In this document: positions 48,166 to 59,966 of the stretch, piece by piece
Numbering within the stretch: the stretch's first letter is position 1
Layout: each line of letters begins with the position of its first letter
Assembly (NCBI GenBank): GCA_036429605.1
Contig: JAVFKD010000002.1
Span: forward strand, 1,488,001-1,552,000
DNA from: Cladobotryum mycophilum
Lineage: Eukaryota; Ascomycota; Sordariomycetes; Hypocreales; Hypocreaceae
Reading direction: 5' to 3'
Length of the DNA stretch: 64,000 nucleotides
The notes under the pieces: generated by a model
The model's input: only the letters and a program-made list of their open reading frames with translations
What the model was told of the DNA's origin: nothing
Database searches by the model: none
Position numbers and translations under genes: made by a program

Positions 48166-49788
48166 ATGTCTTTAACACACCATGCATCAAGGCCCAAGCC
48201 TCCGCACCTATATGAGCGTCGCCACTACTATCATGGGATAAGAGGCCGGCTCCTTGCCAGAACAAGTACCTTTGAATTCCCCGAGAGCAGCCCTCCAAAG
48301 GATGGGCATCATTTCCGCTTTCGCAACATCGGCCGAGGTATCACCCACATGTGGGATGATGAGCTTGTATCGTCTCTTAAAACGGCCTTGCATGGGGTCA
48401 ATTGGCAGCGTTTCTACCCGATCAGAGTCCGTGTCGATGGCGAGTTGAAAGGTGAATACGAAACATTCGAACCACGTGAAAGAGCGGTTCTGATTGTGGA
48501 TGTTGTCCCGGGTACCATGAACTGGTTGAGAGCGGTCCGGAAGGCAAAATATTGCAGGTTGATCCTAATCCAAGCTGGGATCAGGAATTTGCACGTCGAG
48601 TTTCGAGAGATTACTCGACAATTCTATGGCATGGATGTCGACATAGAGAGGACGGTTGAGCAGACCAGCTGGGGACGCACTGGCACTGCTTATTTCCCCT
48701 ACGAACGCCTTGTTCATATGCTCTCACATGTTGGGTATCCAGTCGCTCCAGAAGCATCATGGCTGTACGGAACGATGGGACTGCATGTTGGGCTTTTGGT
48801 TGACGGATCGACTCAATACTTTGGCCTTACCTGCCGCCACGTTGCTCATCAGCCGACCAATGGAGCGGTTTCGGGGCTGGTGGGAAGCTGGATCGACGAC
48901 AGTGATGCTTATATGAACTTGACAGCCCCTAATCATCCCATGATCCAAGCTTCTCCCCAAATTCTGAAAGGAATCCGAGAAGATCTATGGTCCAGCATAC
49001 GGATCGCTCAAAACAGACGAAATCATGTGGGTAGAAGAAGCCGACCCGGGCGGGTAAGGCGATACGCGGTAAACAGAATGAACGAGCAGCTAGATGCTGC
49101 CATACATATTTATAGGAGACTCGCCAACATTCAAGACAACCCCAGCGCAAGGGCTATCGGCCAAATTGCCGTCATGCCACCCCTTGAAGCATCCCACAGA
49201 GGCTTCATACGGGATTGGGCACTGATCCGACTGAATACGGAGAAATTCATACACAACCCTGCGAATAACGTCTTTGTAAGTGAACAGGACATGAGAGCAA
49301 TGGTTCAAGACGCCGGACACGACGAGGGGCTGAACAATTTATGGCAATTTCTGCATGTGAGCCGCGATGAGAAGGGAATGGCCCCACTTGCTGGATGTGC
49401 ATCTCCAGGCTCGACCAAGCCTGTGCATTCATTCTCTGTGGGGAAGCGTGGAGCGGCCACGGGGTTTACCTATGGCATGACGAATGAAGTCAAGGCCACA
49501 GTCCGGATGACAACGGACGCGGGCGTTGAGATGTCTGGGTGGGAGTGGATCGTCGTCCCTCCAAGGCGAGGCCAACCGAGCGTCCCCCAGTTCTGTGATG
49601 TAGGCGATTCTGGATCGGCCGTGTTCAATTTTGCTGGTCAGATTATCGGCATCGTTGAATCTGGGAATGTGTCCAGCAGTGGACCTGGAGCCATCGAGAC
49701 GGCGGATCTAGGCTTTGTGGTGCCAATCGAGTTCATCATGGACGACATACGGCAGATGACGGGCGTGGATGTGAATATATGCAGTTGA
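48166..49788 (+). CDS. Trypsin-like serine peptidase-fold protein, intronless
   Basis: One uninterrupted frame of 540 residues from ATG 48166. The C-terminal two thirds carry a chymotrypsin-fold triad in the right order: His225 in GLTCRHVAH, Asp350 in RDWALIRL and Ser482 in VGDSGSAVF, followed by IIGIVESG as in the strand after the catalytic serine. Residues 1-190 form a separate N-terminal part that I do not recognise. There is no signal peptide, so unlike digestive trypsins it should act inside the cell. The long insert between His and Asp (about 125 residues) is unusual. Intracellular trypsin-like domains of this kind occur in fungi alone or joined to NLR-type proteins; here no NACHT or repeat region follows. 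Substrate unknown. Confidence 0.75.
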   Translation: MSLTHHASRPKPPHLYERRHYYHGIRGRLLARTSTFEFPESSPPKDGHHFRFRNIGRGITHMWDDELVSSLKTALHGVNWQRFYPIRVRVDGELKGEYETFEPRERAVLIVDVVPGTMNWLRAVRKAKYCRLILIQAGIRNLHVEFREITRQFYGMDVDIERTVEQTSWGRTGTAYFPYERLVHMLSHVGYPVAPEASWLYGTMGLHVGLLVDGSTQYFGLTCRHVAHQPTNGAVSGLVGSWIDDSDAYMNLTAPNHPMIQASPQILKGIREDLWSSIRIAQNRRNHVGRRSRPGRVRRYAVNRMNEQLDAAIHIYRRLANIQDNPSARAIGQIAVMPPLEASHRGFIRDWALIRLNTEKFIHNPANNVFVSEQDMRAMVQDAGHDEGLNNLWQFLHVSRDEKGMAPLAGCASPGSTKPVHSFSVGKRGAATGFTYGMTNEVKATVRMTTDAGVEMSGWEWIVVPPRRGQPSVPQFCDVGDSGSAVFNFAGQIIGIVESGNVSSSGPGAIETADLGFVVPIEFIMDDIRQMTGVDVNICS

Positions 49789-51002
49789 TTTGAGACATGG
49801 TGGGTGAGTTGACGGGCCTAGAGACACCTTCTTGATGTGTCCAATCTGGCAAGAGAGAATCTGTCGAAAGTTGTTTAGTCGCTAATTATTACTGAGAACA
49901 GGCACAAACGATCCCACCATGGCACAAAATCGACGAAATGAAGCCCTCGTGGTATGCTTCCGCATTGGGAAATATTAAGTGGCTAAGCTGGACGGAAGAT
50001 ATTCCGTTTATCAGGGGATATGTCGAAGTTCAGGTGCTCTTGGGCAGGGAATGCAACGGGAAATTATGCATGCTGTTGCTTCATCTATTACTGCGCCCAT
50101 GGCCCATAGTGAATAATTGCTCGGGCATCTCCATGCATCGGTTGCCTCCAAAACAAAACGTCCGGGAAGACAACACCATCTTTTCGGAGCTTTTTGCATG
50201 GCTCATCGACCATCTCCTCGTGGGGCTGCGGCAGATGCAACCCTCACGCTAATCCCAACAAGGGATCATTGCACGATATGACAATTTTCCCCCTGGTCTG
50301 TCTTGTGCCCTGGCAGCCGAACCACGGTCCCCACGTGGAGCATCGTGGCGCGAGATACCAGCTCTGCCCCCCAGCCATACCCGTTTAGGCTTCATACCAC
50401 GAAAGAATTCCAAGCCCCTTGAATGCGAGATGAACACGACGTCCAATAGCGCCGTTGCAATCTTCTTTAGACAATGGGGCAACTACTTTGAAGGCATGCA
50501 AGTATGTACGGGACTTGGTTCGAATGGGCCCATATGCCTACCCGCCCTGAAGCCCAACCTGGCTGGGAATATGGATCCATTCGTGTGGTGTGTGTGTGTC
50601 GGTTAGACCCTGAAGGGGCATCATTGCACGAGAGCTGAATGATGCTTGATTCGCCCAGTCGGATACCGGCTAGGGGATTTTGCATTGTGATAGGCTCAGT
50701 TTTTGAAGATGGATCGATCGGCATGCAGGGTGCCATCAAAATTGAGGCTGATGGGGTTTTAAGGATGGCGGTTTAGGACTGTGAAATTGGGTTTGGTATT
50801 TTCCTACTTTGATGATGTTTTCTACAAAAGGCGTTGAGGGTCCCTTGTTTTTTTCTTGAAACTCGTTTCTTCTTTAGTACGACTATTTACTATATCATTT
50901 TTTCTATTCTACTTATACCAAGGATCACTTCATACAGTCTCGTCTAAACATTGTCCACTCTAACCTAAAGACTATCAGATCAAAACTTTACACTTCGACA
51001 AA
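49789..51002. other. Intergenic, no gene seen
   Basis: Between two plus-strand genes. The open frame at 49938-50252 has no recognisable domain or start context. The 200 bases before 51003 are T/C-rich and look like promoter and 5' UTR. Confidence 0.55.
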
Positions 51003-52055
51003 ATGACGAACTCGCATACCGCCCTGGGCATCGCCCAACTCGTCTTTTACGTCCCCATCGTCCCAGTCGTCGCCTACCTCCTGCACCGCAATGCCAAAAT
51101 CCGACCTCGAATGGCTTGGTGGCCTCTCATCACCTTTAGTCTGAGTAAGTGAACATCTTTTGATCTCTCTCCAGGAAGGATCACGGACTCTTGACTAACA
51201 TGTCTCTCTCAAAAAAAAAGTGCGTCTTGCTGGTGGCCCCGTCATCATTGCCTTGGAGAGTAATCGTGGGAGTCTTGGTCTTTACATTGCCGCCGTCATC
51301 CTTCTCAACGTTGGTGCGATTCCCTTGATTATTGGCACGTTGGGCTTCATCCGCATCATGTAAGCCTCTTGGAGATACTAGGGATGTCCTATCATAGGGG
51401 GTATGAATAGTTGGACTAATAGCTTTTTTTCTGCTGGCACAGCTTGATGGACAATTACAGCTCAAATCCTCGAGCCAACAAAATGGCCTCTCTTATTCGC
51501 GCCGGCACCCTTGTTGCCATATGTCTCCTCGCAGCAGGTGGTGGTGTCAGTTCCATCGGCACCGAGTCATCCCAGAACCTCAGTCGCAGTCTGACTCTGG
51601 CCGGGTACATTGTCCTCGCCGCCGTCCTCGCCATCCTCATCGGCATGGCGCTCTTCTTCTGGCGCAAACGATGGACCCTCCTCCCCAGCAGCCAAGTCGT
51701 AAGCTCCATCCCATCCCAAAGACACTCTTTCTTTCTTCTTTCTTCTTTTCTTTCTCGCTCAGCTAACAACCCAACTTCCCAGATCCTCCGTGGTCCCCTC
51801 CTCGCAAGCCCCTTCCTCATCATCCGTACCATCTACGGCATTCTCGAAGCTGCACTCCAAAACGATGTCCACTCAAACTTCAACCCCGTGCTCGGAAACG
51901 CCGTCGCTTTTGCGCTCATGGCGCTGCTGCCAGAGTACATCACCCTCTTGATCTACCTCTACTCTGGTTTCTCGGTCGCTCCCGATCGGGGTCTTGGAGC
52001 GCGCGGGGATGGCAGCACGCCGCTATCTGAGGGCGCTGACAAGAGCAATGTCTAA
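51003..52055 (+). CDS. Fungal seven-helix integral membrane protein, function unknown
   Basis: Exons 51003-51144, 51221-51359, 51443-51698 and 51783-52055 join in frame to 269 residues. About seven membrane helices are visible: IAQLVFYVPIVPVVAYLL, the region after RPRMAWW, an LGLYIAAVILLNVGAIPLII helix, TLVAICLLAAGG, LAGYIVLAAVLAILIGMALFFW, the LLASPFLIIRTIYGIL segment and VAFALMALLPEYITLLIYLYSG. The layout (RTIYGILEA before helix 6, MALLPEYIT in helix 7) resembles the widespread fungal family annotated as DUF7702; that name is from memory and should be checked. A short acidic cytosolic tail ends the protein. Function unknown; a receptor-like role is only a guess from topology. Confidence 0.82.
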
Positions 52056-52661
52056 GAGACTTGCAAAAAAGCAGTACAACAAGGAAGAGAAACGATGGAT
52101 CGCTATAATAGAGTGAAGGATATCAGGTTTTAAGGATTCTAGAGCATTTGTACTATTGCATATGGTAATACCCTGGCTTGTCGCCATGCTTTTCAATACA
52201 GTTTCCTTTTCTCATATTCCTCTTCCTTGACCCTATATCAAAACCATAAACATATAAATCACTTCGGGCCATCACCCGTCAGGGTCACATCTATAAGTCA
52301 TTGTCTAATAATTATCAATTCAAGCGTATCCTGCCATGTACTAGGCAAGATCCAATACAAATCCGTGAGAGATCTATCCGGTGTCCCCAGATCCGCTTCC
52401 TTTCTTACCGAGCCGACCCAATTCGCTGGGATTTTAAACCAACACGCTGCCCCAAGATCCGTCCGGGCCTTTTTTGTCTTCCTCCCACACATGAGCGAGC
52501 CACCGTACAATGTCCGTTCTAATGCTAATTAAAACAATACTTAGAGGGGTGTTCTGGGCCCAGGCATTACCCCGGTGCACCGCCACAAAGAATAATCAAA
52601 ACATCGTATCCAGCAATGACCCACGGCCATTAAATAAAGCGCCTTTCCCTCCCCCGGGGTA
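52056..52661. other. Convergent intergenic region, no gene seen
   Basis: 3' flanks of the membrane protein and UGDH genes. No domain in the short frames. Confidence 0.6.
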
Positions 52662-54733
52662 TTAGAAACGGTGCTGACGACCGACACTCTCTACTCTGAC
52701 TCCCAACTTGACCATCTCGCGGGAGTCGATCACTCCACGACCGTCAAAGACCCATCGGGGCTGAGCCATGGTATCAGCGATGCGCGGCCAGTTTAGTCGC
52801 TCCCTAGGCCTATACTCTTCAGCGCTGCCCATACCAGTGGCGAACCCACTCTCTTTGCTCTCCCTGGCCTGGATGCAGTCGGGACAGTCTTCGGGGCAAT
52901 CGGGCTCGACATTGAATCGGTCCAAAGGATCATCTGATGCTTCATCAACCTTCTGCACAAGGTGCTTGTGAAGTGCGAGCAAATCGTTTTCTGATGGGAC
53001 GGCAGTCTTGAAAGGCCTTGGGTCAGACTTGGGGTTGGGTTTGCGGCCAATCATCTTAGGCTGGTGGTCTGCAGGAACCGGTGTCGGCTCGGGAATGGGC
53101 TGGTTCCGGAACTCGTCGAACTCGGTAGCAATAACGACAGCCGTACTACCATTGCAGGCGTCGTAGGCATTTCCATACACGGAGACACTGCCTATAGCGT
53201 CAGGGCCAAGGAGAGCCTTGATTTCATTCTTGATGACAAAGGGGTTACAGCACGGGTCAAAAACGGCGACCTCACGAGGGCGCTCCTCCAGAAGGGTCTT
53301 GATCATTTCGAGTGCCGGCGCCTCACGAGTGTCCGAGGTATTCTTCTTGAAAGCATAACCAAGGATGGTCACCTTCTTGCCAACAAGTGTGTTGTTGAGG
53401 CATTTGATGACACGGTTAGTGAATCGGTCACGGGCATAGTCGTTCATCTTTACGACTTGGCGCCAGTACTCGCCAACCTCGGGAAGACCCATGGTGTCAG
53501 CCAAGTACACAAGGTTGAGAACATCCTTCTTGAAGCAACTTCCGCCAAAGCCAATACCGGCCATCAGGAACTTGTTGCCAATACGAGGATCAACACCAAT
53601 GGCGCGAGCGACTTCATCAACATCGGCACCGGTCTGCTCGCAAAGAGCGGAGATGGAGTTGATGCTAGAGATACGCTGGGCCAGCATGGAGTTTGCAACG
53701 AGCTTGGCAAGCTCAGAAGACCAAACGTTGGTTGTCAAAATGCGCTGGCGGGGGACCCAAGCAGCGTAGACTTCAACCAAGGCCTCGGCTGCTCGCTTGC
53801 CAGAGGGGGTAGGGGCAGAGCCGATAAGAATTCGATCGGGGTACAGTAGGTCGTTAACAGCGGTACCGGCCGCCAGGAATTCGGGGTTGGATAGAATCTC
53901 GAAGTGGACGCCGGGACGGTGCATAGAAAGCTACAAGTTTTTTATTAGCGATCAATTCGCTTTTCAGGTGGTGATTAGGTGAGGCTCACAGTATCCGCGA
54001 CCAGTTGCGCTGTTCGGCAGGGCACAGTGCTCTTCTCGACGATGATGGCGCCTTCGCGGGCATATTGTGCGACGACACCGGTGACAGCCTCAAAAGCTGT
54101 CATATCGGTAGCGCTACCGGCGCCAACACCACGCTCCTTTGTAGGAGTATTCACAGCAACGAGGACCATGTCGGCCTCGCCAATGCTTGTGGCAACGTCG
54201 GTGGTGAAGAAGAGGTTGCCCTGTCGTCGAGCAACCTTGAATTCACCGTCTTCGGGGGTTGAGGTATCGGCATCGGAGGTAGGTTCGTTGGAGACTGTTG
54301 TTTCGCGGCCTCCATCACGGGCAATGCGAACGATATCGTGCAGACCCGGCTCGTAGATGGGAGGATGACGGGAGTTCCATCGGCGAATGCGCGTAACGTC
54401 TCGATCGACGACTGTGACCTTGATGTGGGGGTTCTGGAAAGCGACAACGGCAGCGGTGGGACCGCCTGTACAATGTCAGTAAATCGAATTGCTTGCATGC
54501 GCTACAATCATGTTTTTTAGACTGTGACGTAGCCTTGGTGTAGGCGGATGTAGGATTGTTGGAGTGAGCCAAGGCGAGGGACGTAGAGCAGACTTACCAA
54601 CATATCCAGCACCTACGCAACAAATGTTGCGAATCTGGATCTTCTCCGGCGTTACGCCATTGGTATGCACCGTAGAGCCATTGAGGCCAAGCTTCTTGAC
54701 GGAATCAATAACAGCTTCGGGGACAGAGGCCAT
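52662..54733 (-). CDS. UDP-glucose 6-dehydrogenase
   Basis: Exons 54733-54598, 54465-53990 and 53930-52662 give 626 residues; introns are 132 and 59 nt. The N-terminal NAD-binding motif GAGYVGGPTA spans the first splice junction. VAVNTPT, STVPCRTAQ, ILSNPEFLAAGTAVNDLLYPDR, the catalytic loop GFGGSCFKKD (Cys336) and GYAFKKNTSDTREAPAL complete the family pattern. The enzyme oxidises UDP-glucose to UDP-glucuronate with two NAD in the cytosol. It is longer than bacterial forms (about 450 residues): a 35-residue N-terminal lead, an insert (residues 90-120) and a C-terminal extension of roughly 120 residues with an unusual Cys-rich PDCPEDCPDC. UDP-glucuronate would feed glucuronic-acid glycans or UDP-xylose. 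Confidence 0.95.
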
Positions 54734-57700
54734 GGTGGGCTGTTGGATGCGAGGTGTAGATGTGTCGATATGTCGATGGAGGGGCTCAATGAAGGAGCGG
54801 TCCGTGGTATCTAAGCAAATAGCGACGACGGAGAAGGAGAAAATCCAGATCCAGAGCAAGAACGAAGGTGCGAATCGTTCCCTTGAAAGAGATATAAAAA
54901 TGACGAATCAATAAAATGAAAATAGAATAAAATAAATAAAAAGCACAAAGTATGAAAAATAAAACAGAGTTCGAGTTGGAAAGCGAGACCTTGTCTTGGC
55001 GGGATGGGAACCAAAATAATAGGGGGAGGTACCCAAGATTAGTACTACTTGTACCTTTGGCGAGAGGTACGGACGGTATGGACGGTACGGAGTACATACA
55101 AGTACAATACGGTGCAGTAAGTGGCCCAGCCAGCAAGCAACCTGGCTAGAGATGGATGATGGATGGTCCAAAACGCTGGGCTGCTTGTCTCTTGTCCTGG
55201 CCTGGCCGGTCAGTCCCTGTTGGAGAATCGGGGACACGGCAATACAACCGATTATAGTAGTGCAAGTGCAAGGGAAGAAATTAAAGCGGTGAGTTACTGC
55301 CAAGACCACTGACCCGGTACCTACAGGCAGTAAAACATGATTGAATGAGACCAGTCGCTCTACAACACGTAACAGGACAGGACCACCATCCACGAGGTGA
55401 CCGCTTTACATGATGCATCCATGATAATACATGTATGTATGTATGTATGTATGTATGTATGTATAGATACTTTTCTGCCGAGTACAAATACCTCATTCTT
55501 GTCCCCGCGTGGTCATCCCTGGGACGGTTTCTATAAAAATCTCAGGGATTTCGCCATTGTGCATGCTAAAATTTGGAGGTTGCGTGGCCGCCAACCAGGA
55601 TGAAAAGGGACAGGTTCTGCAGGGAAGGCGGCGTCTGGTTGGCTGACTTGAGAGTCTGTCGCCGTGGACAATGGAGGGTTGGAGGGGTTCGATAATTGTA
55701 CTCCGTAATTGTGATGGACAGGTTTAGAAGCCTTAGACTAATTACCTACACAGTAGTAATTCCATGGTCTGCCTCAACAAGAATGATACTTTTTGTTTGA
55801 ATAAGACTTACCTACTACTTGGAAGATGACAAAAGAGGTGTCAATTTGAGGGTGCTCAGTCTCCAGCTACCCGGCAAACATCACGACCACTCCGAGTCCC
55901 CATCCATCCTGATGGACATTGTCATATCAACACCAGCGAGCATCCAACTCACCACCTCTCCCCAAGCCCCTCCATTGACCAGTCAGAGTAATCATCATCA
56001 TCCTCAATGGGACCCCAGAGCCCCATAAGACTACGCCATCAATTGTGGAGCCAGCCGGCGCACGGTTTCTGCGGAATGCAGGCGTCCACGCAATGCATGC
56101 CAAATCTACGGGCTTGGGAGCAAGACGCTCACGCGACATGGCTTTTTTCTTCGTCTCTGTTGTTAGACATGTCGTCTTGGCAATGGATGTTGCCAAGCAT
56201 CCAACATGTTATCAAAGGGGAGGGCGATTTTATCCGTCTCCAATCAAGGCCGCTAATACCATTCATAGATATGGTAATAAACAAGGGGATAGGCTTGGCT
56301 GAAATTCAATTCCCATCTCTTCATGTCCATCTAACCATCACAGGGAACTCGTACGTCATGCTGTAATGACTACGGAGAACGCCGTAGGTTGCCTGATGCT
56401 CGAGCCAAATGCCATGTATCAGACTTTGGTATTTCCATCCCTTGATGTAGATCAATGATGCCATATGAGTGCACAAACCTCCCCTTGCATCGCAAGTTCG
56501 CAGGCGAGTGATTCTCCCCCGCCGCATCACTGATACAAGCAGAAAAACACCAAAGTCCGTCTTGTCCTACGTAACGCGGCTGAAGTAGGACGTCTTATCG
56601 AGCGCCATTTGGGACGCCCCATGGAACAACCCCTGTGCGTGTGTGACGACTGCAGCCGCCTGGGCAAACTAAACAGAAAAAGAAATTAACCACTCAGTTT
56701 GCTCAAGTTGCTGTGGATTGCCAATCTTTGTGATGCTCTGGTTGGAATAAGTACTCGTAGATGAATAAATAACCTGCCTAACAAGGTACAAAGAGCGATG
56801 CTTTAGAGACGTTAAAAGATGATGAAGATGCATTCGTGCATGCGATATGCATCTTGTTCTAGAAATGATGACTGAAGATCGCGATCCATCAGGAAGGTCT
56901 GCTGGGTGATACGCGATAGGGCAGCGCAGCGGGAGCACCATGTCAGCGGCATGTCTTGTACCGAAAGACTTACGCGTACAAGCGAGGATGTGTGTGCCAC
57001 GTAGGTACCCGATACTCCATACGATGCTGGCACGCATCGGTGAAGCCACTGAAAAAATTAAATTTCAGGGTTCCTCTTGCCCTCCATTCAGTTCGCCCTT
57101 GCAGGTACCAGGTACAAGCCACAAGTACAAGCTACAGGTACAATCTGGTGATTGCTTCTTCGTCTCCCCCTCTTCATCATCTTCACCAGACCGAATTAGA
57201 TGGATACTCTGCTCGTCAGAACCCATTTCTGAAACATCCCCCTAGTATCCCAATCCTTTCCCGTCATTTCCCTTCCCTTGCTTGCTTGCTTGTCTTGTCC
57301 GTCCTCGACCCGCATTGAACCGAGCCGAACGAGGGGCCACCTCAGCTCAAGCAAGCCTCGTGCCTCTCACAGGCGGCCACAATAACGAGAATGAACCGGG
57401 ATCAGTCGACCGACAAACTTCATCCCACGCGAACACTCTGCGTTTTGACTCTCCACGCCGTAATATCACGAGCCATGTTGAACCAAGTCGTTGCAACGTC
57501 GACAAACCTCAAACGAGGCTCGTCTTGACCAACCAGCTAATCCACGGGGGTTGCTTCGCTGAAGCCCATTCGCAGTTCTTCATGTCTCGCACCCAATTCT
57601 TGGTGTGAGTATTGTTGATTGGTCAGTGACCGCAATGTGGTCGTCTCGCGGGCGCTGATTCGTCCATTTCGGAGCTGTCAACATGGCCTTGACCCGCCAG

Positions 57701-58391
57701 AGAACCCTCTGGGTAGTATCATGGGGGCAGAAAAAATGGACTCATCTCTCACAGGGAAAGTCTGAGTGATCATGTCCTGGCGATAAGGATTTTCGATTTC
57801 GAATAGTCGGAAACAGTGTTGAGATGAATCATCTGTGAATCGTTGCAAATTTCAAAAAATGGATAATGGTTTGCTGACAGATGTAATATATCGACCGCCA
57901 TCACAGCTATTTTTACCAAGGTCATAGGCCTCTTACACGGGCGTCACGCTGCGGGCAACACTGAACAATACGTCAAAAGAGCATTCTCTCGCCACAATAC
58001 TTTACGGCGCTTACCTCCGCATGACTTTAGGCCATACGACGCAGATCCGGAATAGCAATTGCTGTGACATGCCTCCATCCCCGCGTTAGTTGCTTTGTGT
58101 CCGCGCAAACTGCCGATGAATAGTGTCCACAGCCCGCTCCCCGTGCTCACTATACGATTTGCCATTGCCGCTTTTGCTCCGTCACGAAGCCACGCCCGCC
58201 GAGAACTATGCCCAGATCTGATCCACGTGGGATGTCTCTGCTCTGAGGCTGCTTATCATGTAATGCCGGTGTAAAGAAAGAAAAAGGGGCATGTTCCGCG
58301 CATACACTGAATTCTTCACCATGAACCTCCTCCGCATTTCTTCCCCAGATCCATCCTGTGGTAGGCAGTTCTTACTTGCTTTTTGAACATC
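54734..58391. other. Divergent intergenic region, no gene seen
   Basis: 3.7 kb between the starts of UGDH (minus) and the GT4 gene (plus). It contains TACTCCGTA-type nonamers at 55086-55094 and 55699-55707, an ATGT repeat at 55431-55464, and GTAC-rich short repeats at 57094-57136. No frame has recognisable domain content. Confidence 0.55.
55431..55464 (+). repeat. (ATGT)n microsatellite
   Basis: About eight ATGT units upstream of UGDH, in the shared divergent region. Confidence 0.85.
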
Positions 58392-59966
58392 ATGACTTCT
58401 ACATCGCCATCTGGCCCGGGACTTTACCCCGATCATGACTTGGCCGAGTTCCCTAATGCCCTCAAGGGCAAACGAGTCCTTCTCTGTACCGAGTCTTTTG
58501 GGCCCGTCAATGGAGTGAGCCGTACAACCCTCATGCTCGTCAATCATTTGCGCAATAACGGAGTCCAAGTTGCCGTTGTTGCTCCTCATAATCATACTAA
58601 TCATAATACCTTTTCCCCTCCTCCATCGCCAAGCATCTCACCGGCCGACAAGCAGCCTGAGATTCGAGTGACGGGCTACCCGCTACCATTCAACCCAGAG
58701 CTCTCAATTGTGTATCCCGTTCGAAACTCGACGCTCTATTCGAAGACGTTTGGCGACGATGCGCCTCCTGACCTCATCTACCTCGCGTCCCCCGCAAGTC
58801 TGGGGTTTCAGGTTATGCTGCAGCTGAGGCAACAGCCCAAAGAGAAACAGATTCCAGTCATTTGCAATTTCCAGACAGATCTTTCTGGCTATTGCGAAAT
58901 TCTCTTTCCTGCACCTCTGAGCTATCTAGGTGTGTGGGTCTTGGCTGCCGTTCAAAGCTATCTTTTCAGACATTCATCTGTCAAGACAATATTCTACCCT
59001 TCCAGATTCGTCAGGCGGTATCTAGAGGGTCAGCATGTGCAAACAAACAAGCTCGAGGTTCTAAGGAGAGGCGTCAATGCCCAAATGTTCAATCCTGGTC
59101 GCAGGAGTGAGGAGCTGCGGAAGGAGATTGCACCTAACGGAGAGATCATCTTTGTCACTGTTTCCAGAATTGCTGGTGAAAAGGGCTTTGATTTTCTTGC
59201 CAAGGTTGCCAAGGAGCTCGATGCGCGCGGATTGGCTTTCAAACTTTACATTGTTGGCGGTAACCGAAATCCAGCTGTTGAAAAGGAGTTCCAGCAAATG
59301 TTTGACCCCTTGAGGGAAAGTGGCAAGGTCATCTTTGCTGGATTCAAGGTTGGCGAAGATCTGGCCACAGCCTATGCTAGCGGAGATGTGTTTCTACACT
59401 GTTCGGTGACAGAGACGTTCGGCCTCGTCGTTTTAGAATCCATGGCTAGCGGTGTGCCCGTTGTCGCCCGAGACGAGGGCGGCCCGTCGGACATTGTGGA
59501 GCATGGAGAGACTGGCTTCTTGATTCCTCCAGATGATCTAGATGCCTTTGTGACAAAAGCTGCAAAGCTTGCTCAAGACCATCAAACCCGTTTCCGCATG
59601 GCTAAGCAGGCTCGCGCAGCTGCCGAAGAAGCCACCTGGGAGAAGATTAACAACAAGGTTGCCTGGCGCATGATCGACACCATTGCCGAGCACGAGGAGG
59701 AGCGCACCAATCCTCCAGAGCAGACCACGACTCTTGCGTCCGCAACACAGCAGTTGGCAGCTCCCATCTATAGCTGGATCATGATGAACCAAGCAGCTCG
59801 CGGCGCGCTGAAGCGTGGGGTCGTCGACGTTCGGCTCTTGGGAGGTCTAGGCATCATCCTCGCGTGCTGGGCCTTTACAGGGAGCTGCATGGTTTTCACC
59901 GAGTGCTTGTTGTGGGCAAAGGATCGCATGAGGCCCACGGAGCGAAAAGCAGTACTTGCAAAGTGA
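58392..59966 (+). CDS. Glycosyltransferase family 4, membrane-tailed
   Basis: Intronless, 524 residues from ATG 58392. The N-terminal domain shows the GT4 acceptor-side motif TESFGPVNGVSRTT (residues 33-46). The C-terminal domain has VSRIAGEKGFDFLAKV (donor phosphate loop), LYIVGG and the E-x7-E motif (Glu341, Glu349: ETFGLVVLE), then GVPVVARDEGGPSDIV. A hydrophobic segment near residues 485-508 could anchor it to a membrane. It resembles MgtA/PimB/SqdX-type enzymes that add a sugar to a lipid or glycan from an NDP- or GDP-sugar with retention of configuration. Sugar donor unknown; the UGDH gene facing it across the promoter makes UDP-glucuronate worth testing. Confidence 0.9.
   Translation: MTSTSPSGPGLYPDHDLAEFPNALKGKRVLLCTESFGPVNGVSRTTLMLVNHLRNNGVQVAVVAPHNHTNHNTFSPPPSPSISPADKQPEIRVTGYPLPFNPELSIVYPVRNSTLYSKTFGDDAPPDLIYLASPASLGFQVMLQLRQQPKEKQIPVICNFQTDLSGYCEILFPAPLSYLGVWVLAAVQSYLFRHSSVKTIFYPSRFVRRYLEGQHVQTNKLEVLRRGVNAQMFNPGRRSEELRKEIAPNGEIIFVTVSRIAGEKGFDFLAKVAKELDARGLAFKLYIVGGNRNPAVEKEFQQMFDPLRESGKVIFAGFKVGEDLATAYASGDVFLHCSVTETFGLVVLESMASGVPVVARDEGGPSDIVEHGETGFLIPPDDLDAFVTKAAKLAQDHQTRFRMAKQARAAAEEATWEKINNKVAWRMIDTIAEHEEERTNPPEQTTTLASATQQLAAPIYSWIMMNQAARGALKRGVVDVRLLGGLGIILACWAFTGSCMVFTECLLWAKDRMRPTERKAVLAK

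Noticed and set aside
49938..50252. 104-codon plus-strand frame after the trypsin-like gene
   Set aside because: No domain, poor start context and no splice partners.
53064..53849. 261-codon plus-strand frame
   Set aside because: Antisense of UGDH exon 3.
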